A stretch of 64,000 nucleotides of DNA from Conexibacter sp. CPCC 206217 (GCF_030646165.1 NZ_JAUTDO010000002.1:496001-560000); one strand, 5' to 3'; shown: positions 25,010 to 34,315, numbered from the stretch's first letter. Numbers and translations are program-made. The notes: generated from the sequence alone by a model not told the origin.

Positions 25010-26826
25010 CGTGCGGCCTCCTCGCTCGCGTCCGACGGCGCCGCCGCCAGCGCGCGCAGCGCGATCGTCGCGGCGAGGTCCGGCTCGCCGCTGGCCGGAT
25101 CGATCGCGACGCCGTACTCCGTGCGCGCCGCGGCGGCGGAGACCTTGCGGTTGCGGACGTCCTCGGCGACCAGCTCCGGCGGCCGCGCGAACGGGTCGCC
25201 GGCGCCGCCGCCGCCTGGGTTGCGGAAGCGGAAGCGCTCCCCCGGTCTGACGACGAGCGTGCGGTTGGTGCGCACCTCGTCGACCGCCTCGTCCTCGACG
25301 ATGTGCCAGCCGCGCGCGAGCTTGGCGTCGGGCAGCACGGCGAAGGCGCCGTCCACGCTCGGCGGCCGATGGGCGAAGCCCTCCCCCCACACGATCACCG
25401 ACATGTCGTGTCCGATCGGCTCGAACTCGGTCACCAGCCCGCAGCCGCCGCGAAAGGTGCCGGGACCGGCGGAGTCCTGCGCGATCGACAGCTCGTGGAT
25501 GATCACCGGCGAGATGTGCTCGACCAGCTCCGTCTCGCCGGTCTGCTGCGCGCCGAGCGCGGCCTGCGCGCCGATCGCGTGCCACCCGTCGGCGACTCCC
25601 GCGAGCGCGCCCGCGCCGCCGATCACCGTCGACATGCGCAGGTCGACGTACGACTCGCCGCTGCGGGGGTCGACGCCGGCGATGTTCATCCCGCAGGTGT
25701 GGTTCCAGCCGGCCAGCGCACGCTCGGGCCGAGCCTGCGTGAACGCACCGCGGACCGCGTCGCAGATCGTCTCCTGCATCCCGCCGGTGCAGTTGACGTG
25801 CGGCGCGGGCTCGACCGCGTTGACCATCGTCCCGGGCGGGCCGAAGTCGACCTCCAGCGGCCGGTAGAGCCCCTCGTTGAAGGGCGGTTGCACCTGCGCG
25901 AACATCAGGAAGCCGGCGTAGATGCCCGACAGCGTGTTCGAGCGGTAGGAGTTCATGTAGAAGTCGATCTGCGGCGGTCCGCTGATGCGCACCGTCGCGC
26001 GATCGCCGCGGATCTCGACCTCGGCGGCGATCGTCTGGTCGCCGTGTCCGTGGCCCGGGTCCTCGGAGATCACGGCGTTGCGGTAGACGCCGTCGGGCAG
26101 CGCCCGCACGATCGTCCGCGTGTGCTCCTCCGCGAGCTCCAGCAGCCGCTCGATCGCCGCTCTGACGGTCGCGACGCCGAACTTCTCCAGCAGCGCGAGC
26201 AGCCGCTGCTCGCCGAGCCGCACGGCGCCCATCTGCGCGTTCATGTCGCCGGCCTGGTTGCGGCGGGAGCGAACGTTGAGGAGGATCATGTTGATCACGT
26301 CCTCGCGTCGCCGGCCGCGCTCGACGATCTTCAGCGGCGGGATCCGCAGCCCCTCGGCCCAGATCTCCTTCGCCTCGGCGTTGTAGCTGCCGGGCACGGG
26401 CCCGCCGGCGTCGATCACGTGGCCTTTGGAGACGGCCCAGAAGACCACTTCGCCCTCGAAGAAGACCGGCTTGTACATGCACATGTCGGCGATGTGGCTG
26501 CCGTCGTAGACGGGGTCGTTGTGGAACATCACGTCGCCGGGCGCGACGTCGTCGCCGAACCAGCCCGCGACCGCCTTCGTCGCGAGCACGAGGCTGCCGA
26601 GGTGCGTCGGCAGGTCCTCGCCCTGCAGGACCATGCGCGCGTCCCAGTCGAAGATCGCGTTGGAGTAGTCGCGGGCGACCGAGTAGACGGGTGAGCGCCC
26701 GGTGCGCTCCATCGTCAGCGTCATCGCCCGCTGCGTCGCCTGCAGCGCACCCTGCACGACGGACAGGGTCACCGGGTCGATCAGCTGCTGCTCAAGATCA
26801 TCACTCATCGATGAGTAGTGATCCAT
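25006..26826 (-). CDS. hyuB: HyuB-type hydantoinase/oxoprolinase subunit
   Basis: 606 residues from ATG 26826; a second ATG at 26808 is also possible and neither has a strong ribosome site. HyuB family marks: LIDPVTLSVVQGALQATQRA, VPGSYNAEAKEIWAEGLRIP, PGDVMFHNDPVYDGSHIADM, NVNCTGG-type loop (PHVNCTGGMQETICDAVRGA), and the Gly-rich FRFRNPGGGGAGDPFARP near the C-terminus. First gene of the 11-gene leftward operon. The 24-bp palindrome 15 bases upstream of the start is positioned to control the whole unit. Confidence 0.92.
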   Translation of the reverse strand: MDHYSSMSDDLEQQLIDPVTLSVVQGALQATQRAMTLTMERTGRSPVYSVARDYSNAIFDWDARMVLQGEDLPTHLGSLVLATKAVAGWFGDDVAPGDVMFHNDPVYDGSHIADMCMYKPVFFEGEVVFWAVSKGHVIDAGGPVPGSYNAEAKEIWAEGLRIPPLKIVERGRRREDVINMILLNVRSRRNQAGDMNAQMGAVRLGEQRLLALLEKFGVATVRAAIERLLELAEEHTRTIVRALPDGVYRNAVISEDPGHGHGDQTIAAEVEIRGDRATVRISGPPQIDFYMNSYRSNTLSGIYAGFLMFAQVQPPFNEGLYRPLEVDFGPPGTMVNAVEPAPHVNCTGGMQETICDAVRGAFTQARPERALAGWNHTCGMNIAGVDPRSGESYVDLRMSTVIGGAGALAGVADGWHAIGAQAALGAQQTGETELVEHISPVIIHELSIAQDSAGPGTFRGGCGLVTEFEPIGHDMSVIVWGEGFAHRPPSVDGAFAVLPDAKLARGWHIVEDEAVDEVRTNRTLVVRPGERFRFRNPGGGGAGDPFARPPELVAEDVRNRKVSAAAARTEYGVAIDPASGEPDLAATIALRALAAAPSDASEEAAR

Positions 26827-26840
26827 ACCGGCGACCCTGT

Positions 26841-26864
26841 CGCTTTGGACAGATGTCCAAAGCG
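26841..26864. promoter_or_regulatory. 24-bp perfect palindrome upstream of hyuB (operator)
   Basis: Arms CGCTTTGGACA (26841-26851) and TGTCCAAAGCG (26854-26864) are perfect complements around the 2-base centre GA. It lies 15 bases upstream of the hyuB start, where a repressor would block the operon. The FCD regulator inside the operon is the first candidate to bind. Confidence 0.75.
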
Positions 26865-27023
26865 CCGACATCTGGCATTCCTGAGCGCACCGGGAACGTC
26901 GTTGTTCACACGTGGCGTCGTGGCGCCGGGTGGCCGTCGTCGCGCGCCGTGAGGGGTGCGATCGCGCGTCGCGCTGCTGCCTTGTGACGGGCGCCGACAT
27001 GCGCCCGCGCGCGTTTGTTGGGT

Positions 27024-27055
27024 GACCGACGCGCACCGGTGCGCTTGAGTCGGTC
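27024..27055. promoter_or_regulatory. Nested inverted repeat upstream of the EAL-DICT gene
   Basis: A 14-bp perfect palindrome GCGCACCGGTGCGC (27031-27044) is flanked by outer arms GACCGAC (27024-27030) and GTCGGTC (27049-27055). It ends 24 bases before the GTG start of the rightward gene, so it may be an operator or a 5' hairpin. The rest of 26865-27079 shows nothing else I can name. Confidence 0.4.
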
Positions 27056-27079
27056 GGGCGTTCCGCCGATGCTTGCTGG

Positions 27080-28327
27080 GTGTCCGAGTCCGTCTCCGCA
27101 GTCACGCCTCACGCTGGCGCGCTCGACGTCGCTCTCGGCCCCGGAGGGTTACGACCTGCGTTCCAGCCGATCGTCGATCTGGGGACCGGTCGGCTGGTCG
27201 GCTACGAGGCGCTCGCGCGCGGGGCTCCGGGTGCGGCCCTGGTTCGTCCCGATCAGCTGTTCGCGGTGGCGCGTGCCGCTGGTCGTCTGGTCGAGCTCGA
27301 TTGGGCCTGCCGGCTCGCCGCGCTCGAGTGCTCGCGCGGTCTCGAAGCGACCCTGTTCGTGAATGTCGAGCCTGAGGCGCTCGGCAGCGTGGCGCCGGCC
27401 GGGATGCGTGAGCGGGTCGGTGCGGCGCTGCGAGGCCGCGACATCGTCGTCGAGCTGACCGAGCGTGAGCTCGCGGCGCGTCCCGCCGAGCTGTTGGGGA
27501 CCGTTGAGGGACTGCGCGCGCACGGGCTGGGCATCGCGGTCGACGACGTCGGCGCGCAGACGAGTTCGCTGGCGTTGCTGCCGCTGCTGGCGCCTGACGT
27601 CGTGAAACTCGACCTGCGACTTGTTCAGCAGCACCCGAGCCGCGAGCTGGCGGCGATCGTGAACGCCGTCCGTGCGCACCGCGAGCGCACCGGGGCGCAG
27701 GTGATCGCGGAGGGGATCGAGACCGAGGAGCATCGTGAGATCGCGCGCGCCGTCGGCGCGACGCTCGGGCAGGGATGGTTGTTCGGTCGGCCCGGGCCGC
27801 TGCCGGCGCAGCCGGTCGCCGGTCGTGTGCCGCGCGTCTGCGCGGCTCGTCCCGTGGCGGGCACGACGCCGTTCGAGGTGGTGCGCCGTCTTCGACCGGT
27901 CGAACGCTCGACCAAGCCACTGCTGTTGGCGATGACCGAGCAGCTCGAGGAGGCGGCCAAGGGCCTGGACCGGGACGTGGTCGTGATCTCCGCCTTCCAG
28001 ACCGCGGAGCGCTTCACCGCCGGGACCGCTCGGCGCTACGCAGAGCTTGCCGCTCGTGCCGCGTTCGTCGGTGCTCTCGGTCTCGACCTGCCGGCCGAGC
28101 CCGTGCCCGGCGTGCGCGGCGGGCGGCTGTCGCCGTCGGACTGTCTTGCGGACGAGTGGAGCGTCGTCGTGATCGGCCACCACTTCGCCGGCGCTCTCGT
28201 CGCCCAGGACCTCGGCGACGAGGGTTCCGAGGCGCAGCGAAGGTTCGACTTCGCCGTCACCTACGATCGCGACCTCGTCGTCGCCGCCGCGGCGACCCTC
28301 CTGCGCCGGATCGCTCCGCTCGGCTGA
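27080..28327 (+). CDS. EAL-domain cyclic-di-GMP phosphodiesterase with C-terminal DICT sensor
   Basis: 415 residues, GTG start. The EAL domain (about 20-250) keeps the catalytic set: E-A-L in GYEALARG, Asn in FVNVEPEAL, Glu in VELTERE, the Asp pair in AVDDVGAQ, Lys in VVKLDLRLV, Glu in AEGIETEEH, Gln in GQGWLFGRP. The loop after the Asp pair reads DDVGAQ rather than DDFGTG, which may weaken dimer activation. The C-terminal part (KPLLLAMTEQLEEAAKGLDR, VVISAFQTAERFT) matches the DICT domain found in actinobacterial signalling proteins. Likely lowers cyclic-di-GMP in response to an unknown, possibly light- or redox-linked, cue. No operon partner is evident. Confidence 0.88.
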   Translation: MSESVSAVTPHAGALDVALGPGGLRPAFQPIVDLGTGRLVGYEALARGAPGAALVRPDQLFAVARAAGRLVELDWACRLAALECSRGLEATLFVNVEPEALGSVAPAGMRERVGAALRGRDIVVELTERELAARPAELLGTVEGLRAHGLGIAVDDVGAQTSSLALLPLLAPDVVKLDLRLVQQHPSRELAAIVNAVRAHRERTGAQVIAEGIETEEHREIARAVGATLGQGWLFGRPGPLPAQPVAGRVPRVCAARPVAGTTPFEVVRRLRPVERSTKPLLLAMTEQLEEAAKGLDRDVVVISAFQTAERFTAGTARRYAELAARAAFVGALGLDLPAEPVPGVRGGRLSPSDCLADEWSVVVIGHHFAGALVAQDLGDEGSEAQRRFDFAVTYDRDLVVAAAATLLRRIAPLG

Positions 28328-28388
28328 CCGCCGCGCGGGTCGAAGGTCGCTACCGTCACGTCCGTCCAGGAACGCGACTCGAGGAGCG

Positions 28389-28814
28389 ATGCACGTGGCG
28401 ATCGATCGATCGGAAGGCGAAGCGCTGTTCCGGCTGCTGGAGCAGCCGGAGACGGCGGCGGCGTTCTTCGAGCGCGTCGCGGACGACGTCAGATGGACGG
28501 TGATGGGCACCCATCCGATCTCCGGGACTTACACCGACAAGGCTCGCTTCGCCGCCGCGACCTTCGACCGCCTGAGAGCGGTCATGCGCGACGGCATCCA
28601 TCTGACGCTGACGAGCCTCTTCGTCGACGGCGACACCGTGATCGCCGAGATGCGGGCGCGCTCGACGACGCTCGAGGGCGCCCCGTACGACAACACGCTC
28701 TGCTGGGTGTGCCGGATCGACGGCGACCGGATCGTCGAGGTGCGCGCCTATCTCGACTCGGCGATGGTCACCTGGACAGTCGAGCGCAACGAACCGCGCG
28801 ATCGCACGGCCTGA
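28389..28814 (+). CDS. SnoaL/NTF2-like small protein
   Basis: 141 residues; CGAGGAGCG just before the ATG is a good ribosome site. The order helix-helix-helix then curved sheet is typical of NTF2-like proteins: FRLLEQPETAAAFFERVADD, VRWTVMGTHPISGTY, TDKARFAAATFDRLRAVM, and TLCWVCRIDGDRIVEVRAYL. Members include ketosteroid isomerases, polyketide cyclases and many proteins of unknown role; no catalytic residue can be assigned. It is 61 bases after the EAL-DICT gene. Confidence 0.8.
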   Translation: MHVAIDRSEGEALFRLLEQPETAAAFFERVADDVRWTVMGTHPISGTYTDKARFAAATFDRLRAVMRDGIHLTLTSLFVDGDTVIAEMRARSTTLEGAPYDNTLCWVCRIDGDRIVEVRAYLDSAMVTWTVERNEPRDRTA

Positions 28815-28933
28815 GGGACGCGCCGCCGATCAGCGCCGCGCGACGTCGACGTCGACGCGATCGTCCCCCGCTCTTCCCCGCCAAGGCGCGCGTGGCGCTG
28901 CTGCCGCGTCGCAGCGGCACTGCCCCTCTGAAC

Positions 28934-30790
28934 TCAAGGCGCTCGAAGCGCGCGGTCCGCCGGATCGGTTCTCTCGCCGACGGCGCGCTCGCCCGGTCGT
29001 CGCGACCTGCCATCGGGCCGCTCGCCGATTTCGACCGCCGCCGCGAGCAGCTCGCGCGAGTAGGCGTGTCGCGGCGCCTCGATCACCTCTGAGGTGGTGC
29101 CCTGCTCGACGACATGACCGGCGCTCATCACCAGGACCCGGTCGCTCAGGGACCGCACGACGCCGAGGTCGTGGGTGATGAAGACCATCGCGATGCCCTG
29201 GGCGCGCAAGACATCCAGGACATCGAGGACGGCAGCCTGGACGGACACGTCCAGCGCCGAGGTCACCTCGTCGCACAGCAGCACGCGCGGCTCGGAGGCC
29301 AGCGCGCGCGCGATCGCGACCCGCTGCTTCTCGCCCCCCGACAGCTCGGCCGGATAGCGATCGAGGGTTCGCGCCGAGATCCGCACCTGCTCCAGCAGCT
29401 CCCGGACCCGTCCCGCGCGCTCGGCGGCCGTGCCCGGCTCGTCACGGAGGACGAGCGGCCGCTCGATGCTCTGGCGCACTGTCTTGGAAGGGTTCAAAGA
29501 GCGATCCGGGTTCTGGACGATCATCTGCAGGCGCGCGAGCTGCCCCGCAGTCCGCCGGCGCAGCTCGGACGCGACCTGCTCGCCTTCGAGCCGGATCACG
29601 CCGGATTGAGCGGCGTGGAGGCCGACCACGCAGCGGCCGGTCGTCGTCTTCCCGCTGCCGCTGCCGCCAACGAGCGCGATGCACTCCCCCGCTCTCACCG
29701 TGAACGAGACGTCGTGCACGACCTCGACGTAGCCTGAGCCCGAGCCGAAGCCGGCGCGCAGACCCTCCACCTCGAGCACCGCCAGACCGTCGCGCGGAGG
29801 ATGCTCGGCCTGCTGCAGGCCGACGCTCGTGCGCAGCTCAGAGGGCCGGTGGCAGCGAACGGATCCGCCGCCGTGCGCCGGCAGGGGCGGCGGCGACTCG
29901 ACGGCGCAGCGCTCGACCGCCAGTGGGCATCGCGCCCGGAACGAGCAGCCGGACGGCCGCTCGTCCGGCTGCGCGGCAGCGCCGGGGATGCCCGCCAAGC
30001 GGCGCCGCGTGCGCACGCTCGGGGTCGAGTCGAGCAGAAGGCGGCTGTAAGGGTGCGATGGCGCGGAGAACACCTCGCGCGCATCACCCACCTCCACGAT
30101 CGCGCCCGAGTACATGACTGCGACGCGATCGGCGAGCGCGTCGACCACCGCGAGGTCGTGGGTGATGTACACGAACGAGCTGGCCGCCGCCCGCAGCAGC
30201 TCCCGGATCAGCTCGATGATGCGAGCCTGCGTCGAGACGTCGAGACCCGTCGTCGGCTCGTCGAAGACGACCACCTGCGGCTCGCACATCAGCGCCATCG
30301 CGATCAGCACCCGCTGCTGCTGCCCTCCGGACAGCTCGAACGGATAGCGGTCCGCGACCGACTCGGGCAGGTGCACGCGCGCGAGCAGCTCCATCGCCCG
30401 GCGTCTCGCCTCGTCCGTCGCGACGCCGTGGACGACCGCGCTCTCGACCATCTGGCGGATGATCCGCCGCCGCGGACCGAGACCGGTCGACGGATCCTGC
30501 GGCACGTAGCTCACGAGCCGCCCGCGCGCGTCGCGCCGCTGACGTCTCGACATCGCGAGGATGTCACGACCGCCGATGACGACCTGCCCACCGGCGATCC
30601 TCGTTCCCCGCCGGGCGTGACCCAGCAGCGACATGCCGACGCTCGTCTTGCCGCACCCGGACTCGCCGACGAGCGCCATCAGCTCGCCCGGCATCACCTC
30701 GAAGCTCAGGTCCTCCACGATCGCGACGCCCTCGTCGCCCTCCACGCGCAGGTGCTCGACGGCAAGGCCGGCGGCGGGACTGGCGGTCAT
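28934..30790 (-). CDS. Peptide/nickel-type ABC transporter ATPase, DppD-DppF fusion
   Basis: 618 residues with two complete nucleotide-binding domains in one chain. First: Walker A GESGCGKTS, signature LSGGQQQR, Walker B VVVFDEPTTGLD, followed by the Cys-rich C-terminal motif of DppD-type ATPases (GCSFRARCPLAVERC). Second: GGSGSGKTT, LSGGEKQR, VLLCDEVTSALD, and HDLGVVRSLSDRV. The two are usually separate genes of about 330 residues each. ATGA overlap with the upstream permease. It powers import of the oligopeptide-like substrate bound by the lipoprotein at 32673-34253. Confidence 0.93.
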   Translation of the reverse strand: MTASPAAGLAVEHLRVEGDEGVAIVEDLSFEVMPGELMALVGESGCGKTSVGMSLLGHARRGTRIAGGQVVIGGRDILAMSRRQRRDARGRLVSYVPQDPSTGLGPRRRIIRQMVESAVVHGVATDEARRRAMELLARVHLPESVADRYPFELSGGQQQRVLIAMALMCEPQVVVFDEPTTGLDVSTQARIIELIRELLRAAASSFVYITHDLAVVDALADRVAVMYSGAIVEVGDAREVFSAPSHPYSRLLLDSTPSVRTRRRLAGIPGAAAQPDERPSGCSFRARCPLAVERCAVESPPPLPAHGGGSVRCHRPSELRTSVGLQQAEHPPRDGLAVLEVEGLRAGFGSGSGYVEVVHDVSFTVRAGECIALVGGSGSGKTTTGRCVVGLHAAQSGVIRLEGEQVASELRRRTAGQLARLQMIVQNPDRSLNPSKTVRQSIERPLVLRDEPGTAAERAGRVRELLEQVRISARTLDRYPAELSGGEKQRVAIARALASEPRVLLCDEVTSALDVSVQAAVLDVLDVLRAQGIAMVFITHDLGVVRSLSDRVLVMSAGHVVEQGTTSEVIEAPRHAYSRELLAAAVEIGERPDGRSRRPGERAVGERTDPADRALRAP

Positions 30791-31695
30791 GCGTTCCCCT
30801 GCGATCGACCGAGGCTGCGTGAGACGGCCTCCGCGACCCCGGTGCCGGCAACGGTGAGCCCGGCGATCGCGAGGGCGGGCACGACGACCGCCCATGGCAT
30901 GACGAGCAGCCCGCCTCGATTCTCGCTGACCATCAGACCCCAGTCGGCCGCCGGCGGAGCTTGACCGAGGCCGAGGAAGTTCAGCGAGGCGTAGAGGATC
31001 ACCGTGTACGCGAGCCGCACGCCGAAGTCGGCGACGAGCGTCGGCCGGATGTTCGGAAGGACCTCGTGGAAGATCACTCTGGCGCCGGTCTCCCCGCGCA
31101 TCACCGCCGCCTCGATGTACTCCGAGGTGACGATCTCCGCGGTCGCCCCCCGCACGATGCGGACGATCGGCGCGATCAGCACGATCGTGACCGCGAGACC
31201 GGCGACCAGCGGGCTCGTCCCCAGGCCGGCGACGATCAGCAGCGCCAAGACGACCGGCGGGATCGACAGCAGCACGTTGACGGCGCCGCCGGCGATCCGG
31301 TCCGGAAGGCCGCGGACGTATCCCATCAGCATGCCGATCGGCGCCGCGACGACATAGGCGAGCAGCGTCGAGCCCAGCGACACCGCGATCAGCAGCCGCC
31401 CGCCGCTGAGGAACCGGCTCAGCACGTCCCGACCGAGGTAGTCGGTCCCGAGCGGCGCCGGCCCGCTCGGCGGCGAGTACGGCGCGCCCAGCACCTCTGT
31501 GATCGGGTGCGGGGCCAGGAAGGGTCCGACCAACGCCACCAGGACGATGCCGACGAACGCGATCAGGCACATCAGTCCCCAGCCTCTGGCGACGGAGCGG
31601 CGAGCGCTGCGCCCTTCCGCGGCCGCGGAACGGGGCGGCTTCATCGTCCCGACGCCCGCCTCCGCGGGTGCCACGGGATCCGCGGGCGCCGTCAT
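30787..31695 (-). CDS. Peptide-type ABC permease, DppC-like
   Basis: 302 residues: a cytoplasmic N-terminus of about 35 residues, then the OppC-N segment (GLMCLIAFVGIVLVALVGPF), HPITEVLGAPYSPPSGPAPL, TDYLGRDVLSRFLSGGR, and five further membrane segments. ATPase-contact loop: YIEAAVMRGETGARVIFHEV. It forms a heterodimer with the DppB-like product; both genes share 4-base overlaps with their neighbours. Confidence 0.93.
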   Translation of the reverse strand: MTAPADPVAPAEAGVGTMKPPRSAAAEGRSARRSVARGWGLMCLIAFVGIVLVALVGPFLAPHPITEVLGAPYSPPSGPAPLGTDYLGRDVLSRFLSGGRLLIAVSLGSTLLAYVVAAPIGMLMGYVRGLPDRIAGGAVNVLLSIPPVVLALLIVAGLGTSPLVAGLAVTIVLIAPIVRIVRGATAEIVTSEYIEAAVMRGETGARVIFHEVLPNIRPTLVADFGVRLAYTVILYASLNFLGLGQAPPAADWGLMVSENRGGLLVMPWAVVVPALAIAGLTVAGTGVAEAVSRSLGRSQGNA

Positions 31696-32666
31696 CTCGC
31701 CGCCGCCCGCAGTCTCGGGTTCAAGGCCATCTGCGCCAGGTCCGCGAGCAGGTTGGCGACGACGTAGACGGCGCTGATGATCACCGCGATCGCGCAGACG
31801 GTCGTGACGTCGCGGTTGGACACGGCGGTGACGAAGGCCATGCCCACTCCCGGGTACTGGAAGACCGTCTCGGTGACGACGATGCCGCCGGCGAGGAACG
31901 CGACGATCAGCGCCAGCACGTGGATGGTCGGACCGATCGTGTTCGGCAGCACGTGGCGCAGCAGCAGCCGCCAGCCGCCGACGCCCCGTAGCGCGGCCAT
32001 CTCGATGTGGGGCGCCTGCAGGACGTCGATCGTCGCCGCGCGGATCATTCGCGTCACCTGCCCCACCGCGACGATCACGATCGTCGCGACCGGCAGGACG
32101 ACGAGATCGAGCTGATCCAAGATCGGCCGGCTCGAGTCGATCAGCGAAACCGCCGGCAGCACACCCAGCCCGGTTCCGAACGCCGCCACGAGCAGGGTTC
32201 CGATGACGAACTCCGGCACCGCCATGAAGGCGAGCGTGACGACGTCCACCACCCGATCGGCGGGACGCCCGTGCGCCAGCGCGGCCAGTATCCCGAAGGT
32301 CGTGCCCAGCACCACCATGAACAGCAGCGCGAACGCGCTCAACACGCCGGTGTTGCGGAAGGCCGTTCCGAGCTCATCGCTGATCGGCCGCTGGCTCACC
32401 AGCGACCGACCGAGGTCCCCGCGCACCAAACCGCTCATCCAGTCGCCATAGCGGACGAGCACCGGGCGGTCCAGCCCGACCTCGTGCATGCGAGCCTGCA
32501 GCGCTTGCGGATCGGCGGCCTGGACCCCGAGCGCTCGCTGGGCCGCGTTGCCTGGCAGCAAGCTCACGCCGACGAACACGACGAGCGAGACCGCGGCGAT
32601 CGTCAGGACGGCCACCGCGACCCGCGTCGCAACGGTGCGAAGGCCGGTGGCGAGACGCAGCATCAC
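31692..32666 (-). CDS. Peptide-type ABC permease, DppB-like
   Basis: 324 residues with six membrane segments. Typical DppB features: SLVVFVGVSLLPGNAAQRAL at the start, LDRPVLVRYGDWMSGLVRGD, LGRSLVSQRPI, and the ATPase-contact loop APHIEMAALRGVGGWRLLLR. The start is GTG 32666 or the next-codon ATG 32663. It begins 7 bases after the binding-protein gene. Confidence 0.93.
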   Translation of the reverse strand: MMLRLATGLRTVATRVAVAVLTIAAVSLVVFVGVSLLPGNAAQRALGVQAADPQALQARMHEVGLDRPVLVRYGDWMSGLVRGDLGRSLVSQRPISDELGTAFRNTGVLSAFALLFMVVLGTTFGILAALAHGRPADRVVDVVTLAFMAVPEFVIGTLLVAAFGTGLGVLPAVSLIDSSRPILDQLDLVVLPVATIVIVAVGQVTRMIRAATIDVLQAPHIEMAALRGVGGWRLLLRHVLPNTIGPTIHVLALIVAFLAGGIVVTETVFQYPGVGMAFVTAVSNRDVTTVCAIAVIISAVYVVANLLADLAQMALNPRLRAAAR

Positions 32667-32672
32667 GTCGAT

Positions 32673-34253
32673 TCAGGCGACCGACGTGCCGCGGAAGTCG
32701 AACATGCCGAACGAGTGCTGGATGCTCGTGCGCGTGCCAGACACCTTCGACGCGGTCGCGTCGATGAAGTTCGGGAAGTACGGGATGATGTAGCCGCCCT
32801 CCTCGTAGAGGATCGACTGCGCGTCGAGCATGTGCTGCTTGCGCTTCGCCTCGTCCCGCGTCCTGCGAGCGGCGGCGTAGGCGGAGGCCCATCTCGGGTT
32901 GTCCCAGTCGGTCTCGTCGAAGACCGCGCCGCTGACGAGCGTCGCGTCCCACTGCGGGCCGAGACGACGGGCCGTCCAGTATCCGACGAAGAACGGAGCC
33001 TTCGTGTACTGGTCGCCGAACGCGGCCGGCGTGACCTTGTTGATCTTCACCTTCACCCCGCCCTTGGCGGCTGAGGGTCCGTACAGCTCGCCGAGCTCGA
33101 CGTGACCGGGAAACTGGTCTGCCAACAACAGCTCGACCTGCAGGTCGGACTGTCCCGCCTGCCGCAGCAGCGAGCGCGCCTGCTCAGGGTCATAGGCGCG
33201 CTGCGGGAGCTGCGAGGCATAATCGGGGTCGAACCAGCTGAAGAGGTCGTTACCCACGCGGGCCTTGCCGCTGAAGGCGGCCGACACGAGCTGCTCCCGA
33301 TCGACCAGCAGGCGCAGCGCCTGACGGACGCGGACGTCGTCGAACGGAGCCTGGTTGGTCCGCATCGCCACTGAGGCTGCGCTGCCGGACGGCGTGTCGA
33401 TCAGCTTGATGTTCTTGGTCGACGCCAGCGAGCTCGCGTTGGCGGCGGGCACAGTCGCGATCGCGTCGACCTGTCCGGAGATGAGCGCGTTGATCCGCGC
33501 CTGCGGATCGTTGAGCGAGAGGATCTCGATGCCCTCGAGGAGCGGCTGACCGCTGAGCCGGTAGTCGCCGAAGCGCTTGTAGGCGGCCCGCTCGCCCTGC
33601 GCCCAGGACACGAACTCGAACGGCCCGGTTCCGATCGGCTTGTCGAAGTCGGTGAACCCGTCCTGGATGATCGCGCCGTACACGGTGGCCAGCGTTCCCA
33701 GGAACAGGAAGTTCGGCGATCTGAGCGGCACCTTCACGGTGCGCGCATCCAACTTCTTCAGGCCGCGGAGGTCGATGTTCTTGTAGGCATCGCTCGAGTA
33801 CGCCTTGGTCTCGACCGCGTAGCGCATCGAGTAGATCACGTCGTCGGCGGTGAGCGGTCTGCCGTTGTGCCACGTGGCGTCGACGAGCCGCAGCGTCCAC
33901 TCGCTGGCGTCGGCGTTGGCCTCGTAGGAGTCCAGCAGCACGTTCGTGAGGTCCGTGCCCTCGAACCGCACCAACGGCTCGTACACCTGGTACGCACGGG
34001 CGTAGTCGCACGCCGAGTTGCCGACCCACGGATTCAGCGTCTCAGCACTCCCGCCGCCGAGCGCGCCGAGCCGCAGCGTTCCGCCGCCGCGCCCCGTACC
34101 AGCGGTCGCCGTCGTCGCGCCGGTGTCGGCGCCGCCGCTTGCGCCGCCGCAGCCAGCGAGGAGACCCGCGCCGGCGATGCCGGCTGCAAGCCCGATGGCG
34201 CTGCGCCGCGTCAGCGTGCGGTCGCCCATGTTGTGGTCGGCTCTACCAGTCAT
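32673..34253 (-). CDS. Family 5 (peptide-type) substrate-binding lipoprotein, probably Tat-exported
   Basis: 526 residues. The ATG at 34253 has GAGG 6 bases upstream; a second ATG lies at 34229. The N-terminus carries a twin-arginine motif (LTRRSAIG) and a lipobox LLAGC at about residue 35, followed by a Gly/Thr-rich tether. The SBP_bac_5 domain is clear: TLNPWVGNSACDYARAYQVY, EPLVRFEGTDL, WTLRLVDATWHNGRPLTADD, YSMRYAVETKAYS and GTGPFEFVSWAQGE. First gene of the four-gene importer, divergent from the crotonyl-CoA-reductase-like gene. Ligand unknown; family members also bind nickel, sugars and small acids. Confidence 0.93.
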   Translation of the reverse strand: MTGRADHNMGDRTLTRRSAIGLAAGIAGAGLLAGCGGASGGADTGATTATAGTGRGGGTLRLGALGGGSAETLNPWVGNSACDYARAYQVYEPLVRFEGTDLTNVLLDSYEANADASEWTLRLVDATWHNGRPLTADDVIYSMRYAVETKAYSSDAYKNIDLRGLKKLDARTVKVPLRSPNFLFLGTLATVYGAIIQDGFTDFDKPIGTGPFEFVSWAQGERAAYKRFGDYRLSGQPLLEGIEILSLNDPQARINALISGQVDAIATVPAANASSLASTKNIKLIDTPSGSAASVAMRTNQAPFDDVRVRQALRLLVDREQLVSAAFSGKARVGNDLFSWFDPDYASQLPQRAYDPEQARSLLRQAGQSDLQVELLLADQFPGHVELGELYGPSAAKGGVKVKINKVTPAAFGDQYTKAPFFVGYWTARRLGPQWDATLVSGAVFDETDWDNPRWASAYAAARRTRDEAKRKQHMLDAQSILYEEGGYIIPYFPNFIDATASKVSGTRTSIQHSFGMFDFRGTSVA

Positions 34254-34315
34254 TCAAACCTCGTCCCGGAAGCGCGTGATCGGATGCTCAGTCGACCTCC
34301 AGCCCCGCGCCAAAG

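Noticed and set aside
22949..25867. Very long open frame on the strand opposite hyuA/hyuB
   Set aside because: Third-position G/C bias of the real genes keeps the antisense frame open; its protein is low-complexity Arg/Asp/Val and the opposite strand has full HyuA and HyuB motifs. The same applies to 1564-2607 (-), 14269-15705 (+), 41685-43841 (+) and similar frames.
28902..28919. Terminator hairpin TGCCGC/GCGGCA between the SnoaL-like gene and the peptide importer
   Set aside because: Only six base pairs in a G+C-rich stretch where such repeats are common; not better than chance.
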